Notes: generated by a model not told the origin, from the letters alone. Counted from the first letter of the stretch, positions 1 to 9,695 are shown. The stretch is DNA of 64,000 nt from Nicotiana tabacum (GCF_000715075.1 NC_134087.1:158645436-158709435), one strand, 5' to 3'. Translations and numbers: made by a program.

Positions 1-339
1 AAAACCAGAGATCTCGGGAGCTGCAGGCTCAACCGATGCATCCTCTCTGAGCCTCTGGGATGGACTCGTCTTGCTATAATCATCGTCGCCTGCTAAGGCC
101 CTTTCTACTTATTATTATTGTTCCTCGGCCCCAAAGCTGACGATCCTTCTCCCTCTCCAAGAGGGCATGATCTCGCCTCAAATAACTCCCCAATGCCTAC
201 GATGACGGAGTTAGTACGCATAAAAAGAAAGTGACTTTCAAAAAAGGAGCAAATCACCTAGCACATACCGTGGTGTTTTGCCTCACATCTACACTTACAC
301 AAGGCTCACCACTTACGTTCATCGTAAGTCGAGTGGGAC

Positions 340-1017
340 GCCAACTTCCAAGCCCAATCTGTCAGGTCGGGGACCTCGTATGGCATCCATGGAATTGTTG
401 TAGAAAGGGAAAGAAAGGCACATTTACGGAGCCTGCCTCTGCCATAAGCAAAACAACAAAGGCACAAGTGTACCACTTACGTGTAAAATTCTATTCCTCA
501 GGAAATGGCAGAAACTCCGCGGGGATAATATCAATAGTCCGTACTTGGATGAATCAGCTCATTCATCCCCGATCCCCATCTTCTTCATCATCGACAACAA
601 AGGGTGTGGTGGATCGGCATCGTAGGGTTAGCAGGCCTCGAAGGTGAAAAGGCCGGTACAGCCTGATAAGATGACTAAGGGTGAACTCAAGCCCTGCTTC
701 TTCTGCAAAGAACCTCATCATCAATACTATCCTCCAAAATGACGGATGAACCTATGCCAAGGTAACCTGGTACATTTGACAGAAGTCGAGCACGACCCTA
801 TTAAGGGGGCCCAACGTGAAAGGGTACGTGTATACATTCAAAAACCCCTCGACATGATCCATGATGTTCTCTTCCAGGGAAGGTACCTGTAGTACTACCT
901 TTTTCCCCCATCCACAATCTTTCCCCACTGACTCAAGGTGCCCCTCTCCTATTAAAGAAATAAACTTTGAGGCATACTCCCATGACCCCAAACATTGGGA
1001 GGTTTTTTTGACGGAAA
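340..1017 (-). pseudogene. antisense ORF (aORF) remnant of a Tat element
   Basis: One frame on the minus strand reads as a continuous protein from about 1017 leftward, broken by stops. Recognisable stretches include YPFTLGPLNRVVLDFC, HPSFWRIVLMMRFF and FTLSHLIRLYRP, followed by an acidic DDEEDGDRG and IIPAEFLPFPEE. I recall very similar proteins from Solanaceae genome annotations, where they occur as retroelement-borne proteins of unknown function. The stops look like CAG to TAG (about 756), TGG to TGA, CGA to TGA (about 565-570) and TGG to TAG (about 500), all C-to-T type. It lies antisense to the LTR downstream, as described for aORFs of Tat elements. No ATG could be assigned. The frame becomes unreadable below about 340, although Ty3-like coding bias may continue to position 1. 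Confidence 0.5.
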
Positions 1018-1469
1018 GTCCCCCCTCGAAACAAAATATCCCGAGGTTGGCTCGCCTGGCACCAGCGGCGCACCACCAACCAGGCGGGAACCAGAGGCGA
1101 AACTTCCTTCTCCTTGCCGAGCGAACCCTGGCGTAGCAGCCATAACTGTGGTAAAACTAGGGAATTGGAGCGGAAATTTGAGCAAGGGCTTTAAAGTTGA
1201 AATGGTGAAGGACCTAACGCAGGAAAAAAGAACTCTATGAAGGAGGATAACTACTTAGAATAGTGGAATCCTCAAAGGAAGGAAGACAACCCTATATATA
1301 GAGAAAACAGTGATTGTCTGCCTGCCTCAAAGGCTAATTAAAAATACTAACTAAGCCATTATCGCTTTGGGAAGATGTACCAGCGGGATCGCCTCAGTTT
1401 TTTCATAACCATGTTATACAATTAACACTGTTGTACGATGTTTTGGGGATCAAAGACCCCCATATCAAC

Positions 1470-1751
1470 AAGCCTCGAGATGGTACCCTATCTCGAGGAC
1501 CTTTGTCAAAAAGAAGATAGGCTCTAAGGAGCCATTGATATCATTACAAGCCTCGACCTCTATCAAAAAGAAGATAGGCTCTAAGGAGCCATTAATATCA
1601 TTACAAGCCTTGAAATGGTACCCGATCTCGAGGACCTCTGTCAAAAAGAAGATAGGCTCTAAGGAACAATTGATATCATTACTAGCCTTGAGATAGTACC
1701 CGATCTTGAGGACCTCTGTCAAAAAGAAGGTAAGCTCTAAAAATCTACTCG
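1470..1751 (+). repeat. 78-bp tandem repeat in the 3' UTR
   Basis: Four head-to-tail copies start at about 1470, 1548, 1605 and 1683. Each contains AAGAAGATAGGCTCTAAGGA (or a close variant) and a CTCGAGGACCT box. Copy 2 lacks about 21 bp of the unit. A fifth, weaker start follows at about 1756 (CTAACCTCGTGGTGGTACCC). Confidence 0.85.
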
Positions 1752-2461
1752 TACGGGCCTAACCTCGTGGTGGTACCCTACCTCGAGGATTTCTGCTATT
1801 GCAAACACGGGTCATTCACCTGATTCTCTGGCCCTCAAGCTACATGATCCCGAGCCAATTTTCACTCGAAAACTACTAATAAAGCCTTAGGGCTATTTAT
1901 CGCCTTCAGATCGAGTTAAAAGTCCACTCGGTTACTGTAATCCAGGGGCTATCCGAGTCCAGTACCCTCATTCGGGATCTATCTATAATGCCTTAAGGCT
2001 ATCTTCACTCTAAGGTCAAAACAAGTTTTCAGGTTTCCCGAGCTTGAGCGAACTCTCACTCGGGGACTGCCTTCGAAAGCCTAAGGGCTATCTTTATTCT
2101 TAGGTGTCCGAGCAAGTTCCCCCTTGAGGACTATCGACGGGGTCTGAAAGGCTAAGTTTCGTTCTAAAAATTCGAAACCCTATTCTCACTCAACTCGAAG
2201 TCGGGGGTCCCGGCGGCCTAAGCTTGTATCAATTCAATCCGGGCTCAGTCCGAGGAACGACAAAGGGCTCTACGGGATATCGTATTAACCAATCAGGAAC
2301 TGGGGAAATACCTACACTCGGGCCCGGTATTCAGACCAATCGATAGAGTCATGCACTCAGATTCTTCACAAATGCAAATAAAAGAAAATCCGACATAAAT
2401 GAGGTACAAAATTGAAGAAACACTTTTTCATTAGTAAACAATGATTACAAAATCCCACAAA

Positions 2462-2475
2462 TACACACACACACA

Positions 2476-2539
<64 letters not shown>

Positions 2540-2540
2540 A
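2462..2540. repeat. (AC)n/(AT)n microsatellite
   Basis: About 28 AC dinucleotides, interrupted once by AT, run into about ten AT dinucleotides. Confidence 0.97.
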
Positions 2541-2643
2541 TAGCTACAAGCCTAATCTGCTCTCGGGGGTACATCCTCGGGGGCAGTATCTTCGAGAACC
2601 ATTTCCTCGGGGGGCCTTATCTTGGTCTTTCAAACGGTATCTT

Positions 2644-2730
2644 CAAGATTGAAGAAGAAGCAGAAAACGATGAAGGAGAAGAAGAAAAAGATGAAGAAGA
2701 AGCAGAAAAAGATGAAGAAGTGGCTGGGTG
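2644..2730 (+). repeat. GAA-rich low-complexity tract
   Basis: This is a purine tract of degenerate GAAGAAGAA and GATGAAGAA units. The plus strand reads as poly-Glu/Asp/Lys and the minus strand as Ser/Phe-rich. Neither reading is convincing as a gene. Confidence 0.8.
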
Positions 2731-2959
2731 AAAAATCTGGCGAGTATGGGTCTCGCCAGCACTACTATTGTAAAGCCATTTCTTGAGACGTTGCACCGGT
2801 GCGGGATGCAACAGTTAGTAGATGGCACCACTTCACTCCACGGAAAGCAAAAGGAGTGAAGCGCCGCACCGGGTAGTTAAGAGAGATGAGTAGAAGTTCA
2901 TAGTCCGCACATCCTTTAATGCGAAGATAATTTGAGATTTCTCTCTCATTATTTCGGGT

Positions 2960-3000
2960 CAACAACAACAACAACAACAAACTAGTGCAATCCCACTTGG
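2960..3000 (-). repeat. possible 3' tail of an RTE LINE or related SINE
   Basis: On the minus strand this reads AAGTGGGATTGCACTAG followed by about six TTG units. It resembles the end of the LINE at 5490-6486, which has ACTTGTGGGATTACACTGG and then a TTG-rich tail. Only about 40 bp match, so this is either a heavily truncated insertion or chance similarity. Confidence 0.35.
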
Positions 3001-3442
3001 TAAGGGAAAGCTCTAGGAAAGGGCAATGGCATAACTGATGAAAACACTGTTGTGTGACCTTATGGCCACGGGCTCCAAATATGGGAAATAGCATAGGATG
3101 AGGACAAAGAGAAGAAAGGGGTAAAAGGTTGTTGAAGAACGTTTGAATGAAGTTTTGGTGCAAGAAAGCTTCCATTTACAGAAAGGCTGGTAGCGTAACC
3201 GACGATGCAATCAATGTCTTTGGAAAACGTACCGGTAGGTGCAATCAATGCATTTTGGGAAATGGACCGGCGATGATATTATCACTTTGGAGAAAATAAA
3301 CCGGTGGTATAGTGAATGGTTCTGGGAAGATGAACTGATGGGACGCTTCAGTTATCACAAAGGCTTACGTCATAAGCATGATATCATCGCAGGAAGCTCG
3401 AGGAGATAGATATCAAAGTCATTTCTTATCGTTTCACTCTAA

Positions 3443-3459
3443 GAAACACGGGGACTATC
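3443..3459 (+). other. polypurine tract of the Tat element
   Basis: AAGAAACACGGGGACTATC lies directly before the LTR start TGTATACGG at 3460. The purine-rich stretch next to TG is in the position of a plus-strand primer. Confidence 0.5.
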
Positions 3460-4188
3460 TGTATACGGTAAAAATCAGTGTTCCGATTTTATGATCACTA
3501 AGGCGCCTCGTAAAGATCGCCCCTAGAAGGCTCGAAGCTCAGCTCTGGGTTTCGACCCCGAGGTTCTCAATAATTGACCTGGGGGCAGCGCAAACCAGCA
3601 GCTATGGTAGATCGATGTGAAGTTCCCAAGGCACGAGACTAGAGCTGACAAAGTCTATTAGGCTAATTCAAACCCATATCATGGCATTAAATGGTTGTAC
3701 CAACCCCATATCTTTGTAATAAGTGCATTTGTACTATGTTGGGATTCCCCCTCATATATAAAGGGGATCCTTGTCATTTTGTAAGGGGAAGATCATTACA
3801 CACTACATCCAATACAAGAACATTCTCTGCTTGATCCTATTACTTATATTTATTGTCTTGCTCATATTTGTTACATTTCATTAATTGCTCTTTATTTATT
3901 GCTCATTATTGGTCATAATTAGCCGCCGTCAAATTTATCATAACTGTTAATCCTCCATCGACTGCCCTTAGCTGGGCATCCGACTCGACCTCGAGGCCCC
4001 GTATACGCAAGCTCGAGGCCCCGATTTCTAGCCATTCGATTTGATTATTACACTGTCTACAAGCTATTATCTTATTCTCTAATCTTTCACTTAGCATCTA
4101 TTGCCTAACAACTAGCATAAAAATAGATCACACATTTTTAGAACCACAAAATCAAATCTAATTGTTATTACCATTTTCAAGGTAAACA
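3460..4188 (+). repeat. 3' LTR of the Tat element
   Basis: The 729-bp LTR begins TGTATACGG after the polypurine tract and ends GGTAAACA. It contains a TATA box and a short CT/AC-rich transcribed part. No primer-binding site follows at 4189, which fits a 3' LTR (or a solo LTR). The exact ends are inferred from the TG...CA rule and from the break into Tekay-like sequence. Confidence 0.5.
3755..3762 (+). promoter_or_regulatory. TATA box in the Tat LTR
   Basis: TATATAAA lies in the context CCCCCTCATATATAAAGGGG. An ACACACTACATCC-type start region follows about 40 bp downstream. Confidence 0.6.
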
Positions 4189-5489
4189 GTCCATGTCGAT
4201 TTCTAAAAAGTTTAAATGTGAATTTTTAAAAATAATGTCATTTTTACTTTAAAAATGGCTAGAGTTGAATCAAGTCAACATTTTGAATAAACGGTCTCGC
4301 GATCGGTATTTTGATAATTCTGATAGGTTCGTATGATAATATTGGACTTATACGCGTGTTTGATTGGGGTCCCGGGTGACTCGAGGCGATGCTTTATGTA
4401 GAAAGTTGGAAATTTGAGTTTGAACTTTGAAAATCTTGAATTTTGATGATAGATTCTTGATTTTAGATGTTATTTTGAAGGTTTGAGCTTGTGAGCGAGT
4501 TTGTATGATGATAATATACTTGTGTAAATGTTCGGACTGGAGCCTGAGGAGTTCGGATGAGTTTCGAATGGGTTGCGGGCTATTTTTGCATAATTGAAGG
4601 TTGCTAGTGCAACTAGGCTTCAGATCTCGCATTTACAAGGACTTGCTCGCATTTGCGATACTGTAAGGGGAATGGCAGCTTCGCATTTGCGATACTAAGA
4701 TTCATAGAGTAAAAATTGGGGTTTATGGTTAGAAATAAGGGATTTTGAAAAATTGAGATTTAGACATCAAATTGAGGTTGGATCTCGAAACAAATCACAT
4801 ATTTGGATTCAGGGATGAATGTGTAATCGAGATTTGATCTTAATTTCGGACTTCAATCAGTTGGGCTCGAGTTAAATTTTTCAATTATGTTAAAGATCGA
4901 ACCTTTTTCGTGTGAGGGTAGTTTCTAAAGCTTATTTTGATTTGTTTGAAAAATAATTGACTAGATTTATGTATTTTGGAGGTTAGTTCTAAAGAGAAAG
5001 TTGTGTTGAGTTGTTGATCTTATTCCGGAAAGAGGTAAATATCGTGGCTAACCTTCATTTTGAGGGAATTAGGATATGATTGGTCTATTTTCTATGTGAT
5101 CTATGTGTGGGGATGGTGTATATAGAAGATTACGAGAGTATATGCGTTGTCATGGGTTTAAGAATGCGGGTTGCGTTACGTTACTTTATTTTACGTCTTT
5201 AATTACACCATGTCTTTAATTATTCCAGATTATTACTTGTTAGGTGCTCGTACTTGATACATGTTTTACTGGATGTATGTGTCTTCCCTTGTTACATGTC
5301 TTTAATTGCTACATGTTTTAACTTATTTCATAATTTTAGCTATTTTACACCTTTAATTGTTACGTGCTCTTACATGATATTAGATAGACGCTTTTACCTG
5401 TCTCGTGCCTTTACTTGCCTTATTTCCTTTATTTATTTCATGTTTCACTCTACTATGTTATATTAGATTGCCTTAGAGGATTATGCGTT

Positions 5490-6486
5490 TTAGTTCCCTT
5501 TTTATGTTCAGTGAGGGGACGTATGAAGCAGAAGTGGACGTGAAGCTTGATACACAAATCATTCCCAAAAAAGATAATTGCAAGTACCTTGGATTTGTTA
5601 TCCAAGGCAACATGGAGATTGACGAGGATGTTACACATGTATTAATGTGAGGCGGATGAAATGGAGACTCGCATCTGGTGTTTTGTGTGATAAGAATGTG
5701 CCACCAAGACTTAAGGGCAAGTTCAATAGAGTGGTAGTTAGACCGACTATGTTTTATGGTGTTGAGTGTTGGCCAGTCAAGAAATACCATGTCCAGAAGA
5801 TGAGAGTAGCAGAAATGAAGATGTTGAGATGGATATCTGGGCATACCAGAAAAGATAAGATTAGAAATAAAGTTATTAGGGACGAGGTGGGAGTGGCCCG
5901 CCATAGAAGACAAATTACGAGAATCGAGGATGAGATGGTTCGGGCACGTGATGAGGAGAAACATCAATACCCTGATTAGGAAGTGTGAGTGGTTGACCAT
6001 GGCGGGTCTGAGGAAGGGTAGAGGTAGGCCAAATAAGTATTGGGGAGAGTTGATTAGACAGGACATGGCGTTGCTTCAGCTTACTGAGGACATGATCCTC
6101 GATAGCAAGGTGCGGAGGTCGAGAATTAGGATTTTAGGTTGATAGGTAGTCGAGAGTTTCTCCTAATCTTACATGTAGTATTAGTATTATTCTTACATTT
6201 TCGTGTTCCTAGATCTTTGTTATTCCATATTATGTCATTCTTACCGGTATTGTTAGTAGAATTCTTTTATTTTCTATTTTTAGATCTTTATTATTACACA
6301 TAGTATTTTTTTTCTTGTTGTTATTTTTGTTGATTGCTTCCAGTTTAGTGTTTCTTAAGTCGAGGATCTATCGGAAACAATATCTCTACTTTCACAAGGT
6401 AGGTATAAGGTCTGCATACACACTACCCTCCTTAGAACCCACTTGTGGGATTACACTGGTTTGTTATTTGTTATTGTTGTTGTTGT
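5490..6486 (+). mobile_element. RTE-clade LINE, 5' truncated
   Basis: This is a non-LTR retrotransposon remnant holding only the end of the reverse transcriptase ORF and the 3' UTR. The 3' end has the familiar layout GGTCTGCATACACACTACCC, then ACTTGTGGGATTACACTGG, then a TTG-rich tail ending at about 6486. Severe 5' truncation is normal for LINE insertion. I could not see target-site duplications clearly. Confidence 0.85.
5507..6142 (+). pseudogene. RTE LINE reverse transcriptase, C-terminal part
   Basis: This encodes the thumb/C-terminal part of an RTE-type reverse transcriptase. Visible segments are [74 protein letters not shown] and [10 protein letters not shown], then the basic GRGRPNKYWGELIRQDM. 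The order and spacing match RTE elements common in plants. It is broken by a frame change with sequence loss at about 5640 and by a second frame change between 5930 and 5979. The catalytic FADD-type box is missing because the copy is 5' truncated, so it cannot be functional. Confidence 0.88.
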
Positions 6487-6500
6487 ATATTTGATGGGGT

Positions 6501-6740
6501 TGCACGTCACAACAATATTATTATATATATTAGATTGGGTTGCACACTGCAATAATATTATTATATATACTGGATCAAATTACACGCCGCAACAGTATTA
6601 TTATATATTTTGGATCGGGTTGAACACCGCAATAATATTGTTATCTATATTGGATTGTGTTGCGCTCCGCAACGACGTTGTTTTTGATAGTTGGGATTGG
6701 GTTGCACGCTGCAATGGAAAGGATGTTATGTAGTTATTCT
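6501..6740 (+). repeat. 40-bp minisatellite in the Tekay LTR
   Basis: Units beginning TGCAC(G/A)C..GCAA start at 6501, 6541, 6581, 6621, 6661 and 6703. The period is exactly 40 bp except for the last step of 42. Each unit carries an AATATTATTATATAT-like middle. Confidence 0.9.
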
Positions 6741-7399
6741 TGGTTGTACGCTCCATTATTGTATTGTGTTGTGAGGTTGCGATGTGATGTTATTTTGGGT
6801 CCCTATAATGTCTACTTCTTTTATTCCATTCGTAATGTAGTTATTCATTTCTCTACATTGTTATTATTTTTCTACTTATTACTCGTACAAGTTTGTAATG
6901 AGTGTCTTGTCATAGTCTCGTTACTACCTCGTCAATGTTAGGCTTGATTCTTACTAAGTACATGGGGTTGATTATACTTATATTATGCTTATGCACTTCT
7001 TGTGCAGGTCCCGGTGTTGATCCCAGCAGCGTTCAGATTTGATTGCTCACTCCTTTTCTTTCAAGAGACATGCAGTAGTGCTGCTTGGGGATTGCAGATC
7101 CTGGAGTTTCCTTCCTAACTTTACCTATTGTTTATTGTACCAAACATTATTGTATTGTTCATTTCAGACTTGTATTTAGTATTAGTAGTGGCTCATGTAC
7201 TTGTGACAGTGGATTTTGCGTTAGTTTTAGATAGCGAGGGTTGTACGTCTATAATACGTTTATGCTATTTTAACCTTTATTATTGTTAATGCCTCTTTAG
7301 TTGTTAAACTACTTTAGTTGTTGTGCTAATATTGGCTTGCCTAGAAAGTAGATGTTAGGCGTCATCACGATCCCATGATTGGAATTTTGGGTCGTGACA

Positions 7400-7627
7400 T
7401 CATGGTAGTTTAGGACACCATTTCTGTTTATGTAAACTTCAAACCGATGTTGTATTTATTCTTCATAAAAGCCTTGCAAACCTAATTTTATGGCTCATGA
7501 CTTATACTGCCATTTCTTGGGATAGGTTACTGATGACATCTGATTATAGTTGTAATTATATTGTTTGACTTAACTAGCGGATTTGGTTAGGTGTCATCAT
7601 GACTTTGTAGAATTTTGGATCATGGCA
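7400..7627 (+). other. decayed LTR end, otherwise unassigned
   Basis: No coding sequence is visible. The last 70 bp (GGTGTCATCATGAC, then GGATCATGGCA) look like the Tekay LTR end GGGTCGTGACA with its CpG and CHG sites mutated to TG/CA. This suggests a second, older LTR end of the same family. Confidence 0.4.
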
Positions 7628-7632
7628 CTTTC
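7628..7632 (+). repeat. target-site duplication (left) of the TRIM-like element
   Basis: CTTTC here matches CTTTC at 8584-8588. The pair flanks the outermost TG and CA of the element at 7633-8583. Confidence 0.75.
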
Positions 7633-7791
7633 TGTAATAGCCCAGCCCACTAGTGATATTGTCCGCTCTAGGCTTAGGCCCTCACGGTTTTAAAATACGT
7701 CACTCGAGTCTAAGGCCTGTATACTTATATACCCAGCAACCCTCTTGTGTTTTGCCGATGTGGGACTCTGTCTATAGTCTGGGGTGTTACA
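7633..7791 (+). repeat. TRIM LTR copy 1
   Basis: The copy begins TGTAATAGCCCAGCCC, ends GGGGTGTTACA and is 159 bp long. It is most like copy 2, sharing the GTCTAAGGCCTGT and TATACCCAGCA variants. Confidence 0.85.
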
Positions 7792-7793
7792 TA

Positions 7794-7806
7794 TGGTATC
7801 AGAGCC
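7794..7806 (+). other. initiator-Met tRNA primer-binding site
   Basis: TGGTATCAGAGCC lies two bases after LTR copy 1. It matches the 3' end complement of plant initiator methionine tRNA, the usual primer of many plant LTR elements. Confidence 0.75.
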
Positions 7807-7960
7807 CAGCCCAGCCCGCTAGTGATATTGTTCGCTCTGAGCCTAGGCCCTCACAGTTTTAAAATGCGTCACTAGAGTCTAAGGCCTGTCTACTTATATA
7901 CCCAGCATCCCTCTTGTGTCTTGCCGATATGGGACTTTGTCTATAGTTTGGGGTGTTACA
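7806..7960 (+). repeat. TRIM LTR copy 2
   Basis: This copy lacks the first few bases of the repeat and joins the primer site at the shared string AGCCCAGCCC. It ends GGGTGTTACA at 7960. Confidence 0.8.
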
Positions 7961-8131
7961 TACACCCCCTCTTATGGACTCAGCATCCTCGCTGAGGTTT
8001 GCCCTACCGCATGAGATTTGCCTAGACTCAGCACTGAGGTTTTGACCCGCCTAACCGGGATTTTGCCTAAACTTAGTTGAACTCTGACCCACCATCGGCA
8101 AGGCTGACACAAGAGTGGCTCTGATACCATC
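7961..8131 (-). other. TRIM internal segment with antisense primer site
   Basis: Read on the minus strand it starts two bases from LTR copy 3 with TGGTATCAGAGCC (8129-8117) and ends with AAGAGGGGGTGTA, a polypurine tract, next to copy 2. It is therefore the interior of a minus-oriented TRIM. There is no ORF. Confidence 0.7.
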
Positions 8132-8583
8132 TGTAACAGCCCAGCCCGCTAGTGATATTGTCCGTTTTGGGCCTAGGCCTTCACGGGTTTAAAATGCGTC
8201 ACTAGGGTTTAAGACTTGTTAACTTATATACCCAACATCCCTTTCGTGTTTTGCTGATGGTGGGTCAAAGTTCAACTGAGTTTAGGAAAATCCCAGTTAG
8301 GCGGAGTTCTACTGAATTTAGGCAAATCTCGGTTAGGCAGGGCAAACCTCAGTGCTGAGTTTAGGCGAATCCCATGCGGTGGGAAAACCTTAGCGAGGAC
8401 GCTGAGTCCATAAGAGGGGGTGTATGTAACACCCCAGACTTTAGACAGAGTCCCACATCAGCAAAACACGAGAAGGATGTTGGGTATATAAGTTAACAAG
8501 TCTTAAACCCTAGTGACGCATTTTAAACCCGTGAAGGCCTAGGCCCAAAACGGACAATATCACTTGCGAGCTGGCTTGTTACA
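8132..8583. repeat. TRIM fold-back: LTR copy 3, inverted internal segment, LTR copy 4
   Basis: LTR copy 3 (8132-8259, plus) stops inside TTTTGCTGATG and changes into the reversed internal segment. The internal segment has its own TTGCCGATGG at that point, so the switch lies in a short shared string. LTR copy 4 (8425-8583) is in reverse and ends GTTACA. Copies 3 and 4 share TTAAGACTTGTTAACTT and other variants, so they are recent sisters. Confidence 0.75.
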
Positions 8584-8588
8584 CTTTC
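8584..8588 (+). repeat. target-site duplication (right) of the TRIM-like element
   Basis: CTTTC, identical to 7628-7632. Confidence 0.75.
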
Positions 8589-8602
8589 GTGCATACTTCA
8601 TA

Positions 8603-8612
8603 CCATACAATG
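8603..8612 (+). repeat. target-site duplication (left) of the MULE
   Basis: CCATACAATG is repeated exactly at 9481-9490. A 9-11-bp duplication is typical of Mutator-like transposons. Confidence 0.8.
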
Positions 8613-9480
8613 GAGTTTTTGGTCAATATTGTTCCTTATCTTTTAGGGTAGGTCTATTTTGGTCCCTTAAATATAAACCTGAGCATATTTAGTCCATTAA
8701 ATATGCTAAAGTGGGGCACATTTAGTCTCACTTATAGAATTTGTCCAAGATCAATTACGGGGTTGGTTTCGACACTCACCATCTTTTTAATTTACTTATC
8801 GAAAATGTTTTATAAACCAATACCCACTAATAGTACAGAGATAATATATTTAAGATTTTAACGTTGAAACTTTTACTTTTAAAAATTTCGGTTGATTTTT
8901 TCAAAAAGAAAAATTAAAATTTGAAAGAAAATAGAGCTGCCAAGATCACTTCTAGGCATATTATTGAAGAAAATGAATAACCAGATTATATTATCACTTT
9001 TAGCACGTTTCAGAAATTATTTACATCTGTTAGCCGAAAAAATATATAAAATTTATATAATTTTTGTATATTAACATACGAAATGTATATATATGTATAT
9101 ATACAAAATAATATATAAATTTTATATATTTTTTTGGTATTATTTTTGCGGCTATACAATGTCATTTTCTCATTGAAAACTGGCGCAAAGGGGGATATTT
9201 TCCAAGTCAAAATTTTAGAAGACATTACCTAAAAATGAGGAATTAAAGTGGTAATTTACGTTATCCAATAAAAGGAGAGGAAACATTTTGCTTCAGAGCA
9301 GAAAATTTACTACATGAATCAGAGTTGGCTACCACCGTTAGTTTTTGAACACATTCTGTCAATAAGACTAAAGTTGCTCCACTTTAGCATACTTAAGGGA
9401 TTAAATATGCTCAGTGTTATATTTGAAGGACCAAAATAGACCTACCCTCAAACATAAGGGACAATATTGGCCAAAAACTC
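8613..9480. mobile_element. non-autonomous Mutator-like (MULE) element
   Basis: The 868-bp element has long terminal inverted repeats of about 115 bp. The left end GAGTTTTTGGTCAATATTG mirrors the right end at 9480. The GGGTAGGTCTATTTTGG and AAATATGCTAAAGTGG blocks also recur inverted near 9360-9450. The 10-bp direct duplication and repeat length fit Mutator-like elements. No transposase is present. The AT-rich middle has only a short spurious frame at 9010-9225. It lies 24 bp right of the TRIM. Confidence 0.8.
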
Positions 9481-9490
9481 CCATACAATG
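9481..9490 (+). repeat. target-site duplication (right) of the MULE
   Basis: CCATACAATG, identical to 8603-8612. Confidence 0.8.
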
Positions 9491-9695
9491 CAAACATAAT
9501 TAAGACACCACTTCAGATGATATAGTGTAAACATCAGACAATACAGTACAAATTTCAAACACCATTAATTCAAATAATACAATTCAAACTTCCGACAAAT
9601 CCAATCCAAATTTTCCTAAAGCTCAATTATGTATTGGGACTTATAAGAGAGATTCTAATGGTTGCTATAATTAAGAAGAAGATGAAGATCACATA

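Larger units (their letters stand above)
1018..3442 (+). other. 3' untranslated region of the Tat element
   Basis: This is non-coding sequence between the antisense ORF and the polypurine tract. It is rich in variants of CTCGAGG and GGGGAC and contains a 78-bp tandem array, an AC/AT microsatellite and a GAA-rich tract. On the minus strand near 2560-2640 a short stretch reads PPEEMVLEDTAPEDVPP, which may be the end of a second antisense reading frame, but it is too short to call. I see no conserved protein elsewhere. Confidence 0.4.
1..4188 (+). mobile_element. Tat-lineage Ty3/gypsy retrotransposon, 3' part
   Basis: This is the 3' end of a plus-strand LTR retrotransposon whose 5' part lies outside the window. 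From left to right it holds a remnant ORF on the opposite strand, a 3' untranslated region with 78-bp tandem repeats, a polypurine tract ending at 3459 and a 729-bp 3' LTR. At 4188 it abuts Tekay-type LTR sequence lacking its own beginning, so it probably inserted there. Assignment to the Tat lineage rests on the antisense ORF and the repeat-bearing 3' UTR, both described in Tat elements. No pol sequence is visible here, so the lineage call is an inference. Confidence 0.55.
4189..7399 (+). mobile_element. Tekay/Del-type LTR, 5' truncated, with nested LINE
   Basis: The sequence reads as a plus-strand LTR of the same broad family as the complete minus-strand Tekay element at 9998-20364. Shared traits are the CGCATTTGCGATACT boxes (4628-4700), the AACGGTCTCGCGATCGG start region and the terminal TTGGGTCGTGACA ending at 7399. 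Its first part is missing where the Tat LTR ends. An RTE LINE splits it at about 5490-6486. After 7399 the sequence CATGGTAGTTTAGG could be a decayed initiator-Met primer site, but this is weak. The LTR carries a 40-bp minisatellite at 6501-6740. Confidence 0.6.
7633..8583. mobile_element. rearranged TRIM-like LTR element with inverted outer LTRs
   Basis: This 951-bp unit has four copies of a 159-bp LTR-like repeat. Copy 1 is 7633-7791, copy 2 is about 7806-7960 and copy 3 is 8132-8259 (truncated), all in one direction. Copy 4 is 8425-8583 in the opposite direction. A 170-bp internal segment (7961-8131) is present again in reverse at 8260-8424, so 8132-8583 can fold back. CTTTC flanks the whole unit on both sides, so it appears to have integrated as one piece. 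There is no coding capacity, and mobilisation would depend on another element's proteins. Confidence 0.75.

Noticed and set aside
2441..2731. Plus-strand frame with poly-His/Thr and poly-Glu stretches
   Set aside because: It is the translation of the AC/AT microsatellite and GAA tract; no other coding evidence.
5473..6066. 197-codon minus-strand frame
   Set aside because: Antisense shadow of the RTE reverse transcriptase, which is recognised on the plus strand.
7633..8583. Cassandra-type TRIM with a 5S rRNA promoter
   Set aside because: I could not see the 5S internal promoter boxes in the 159-bp repeat.
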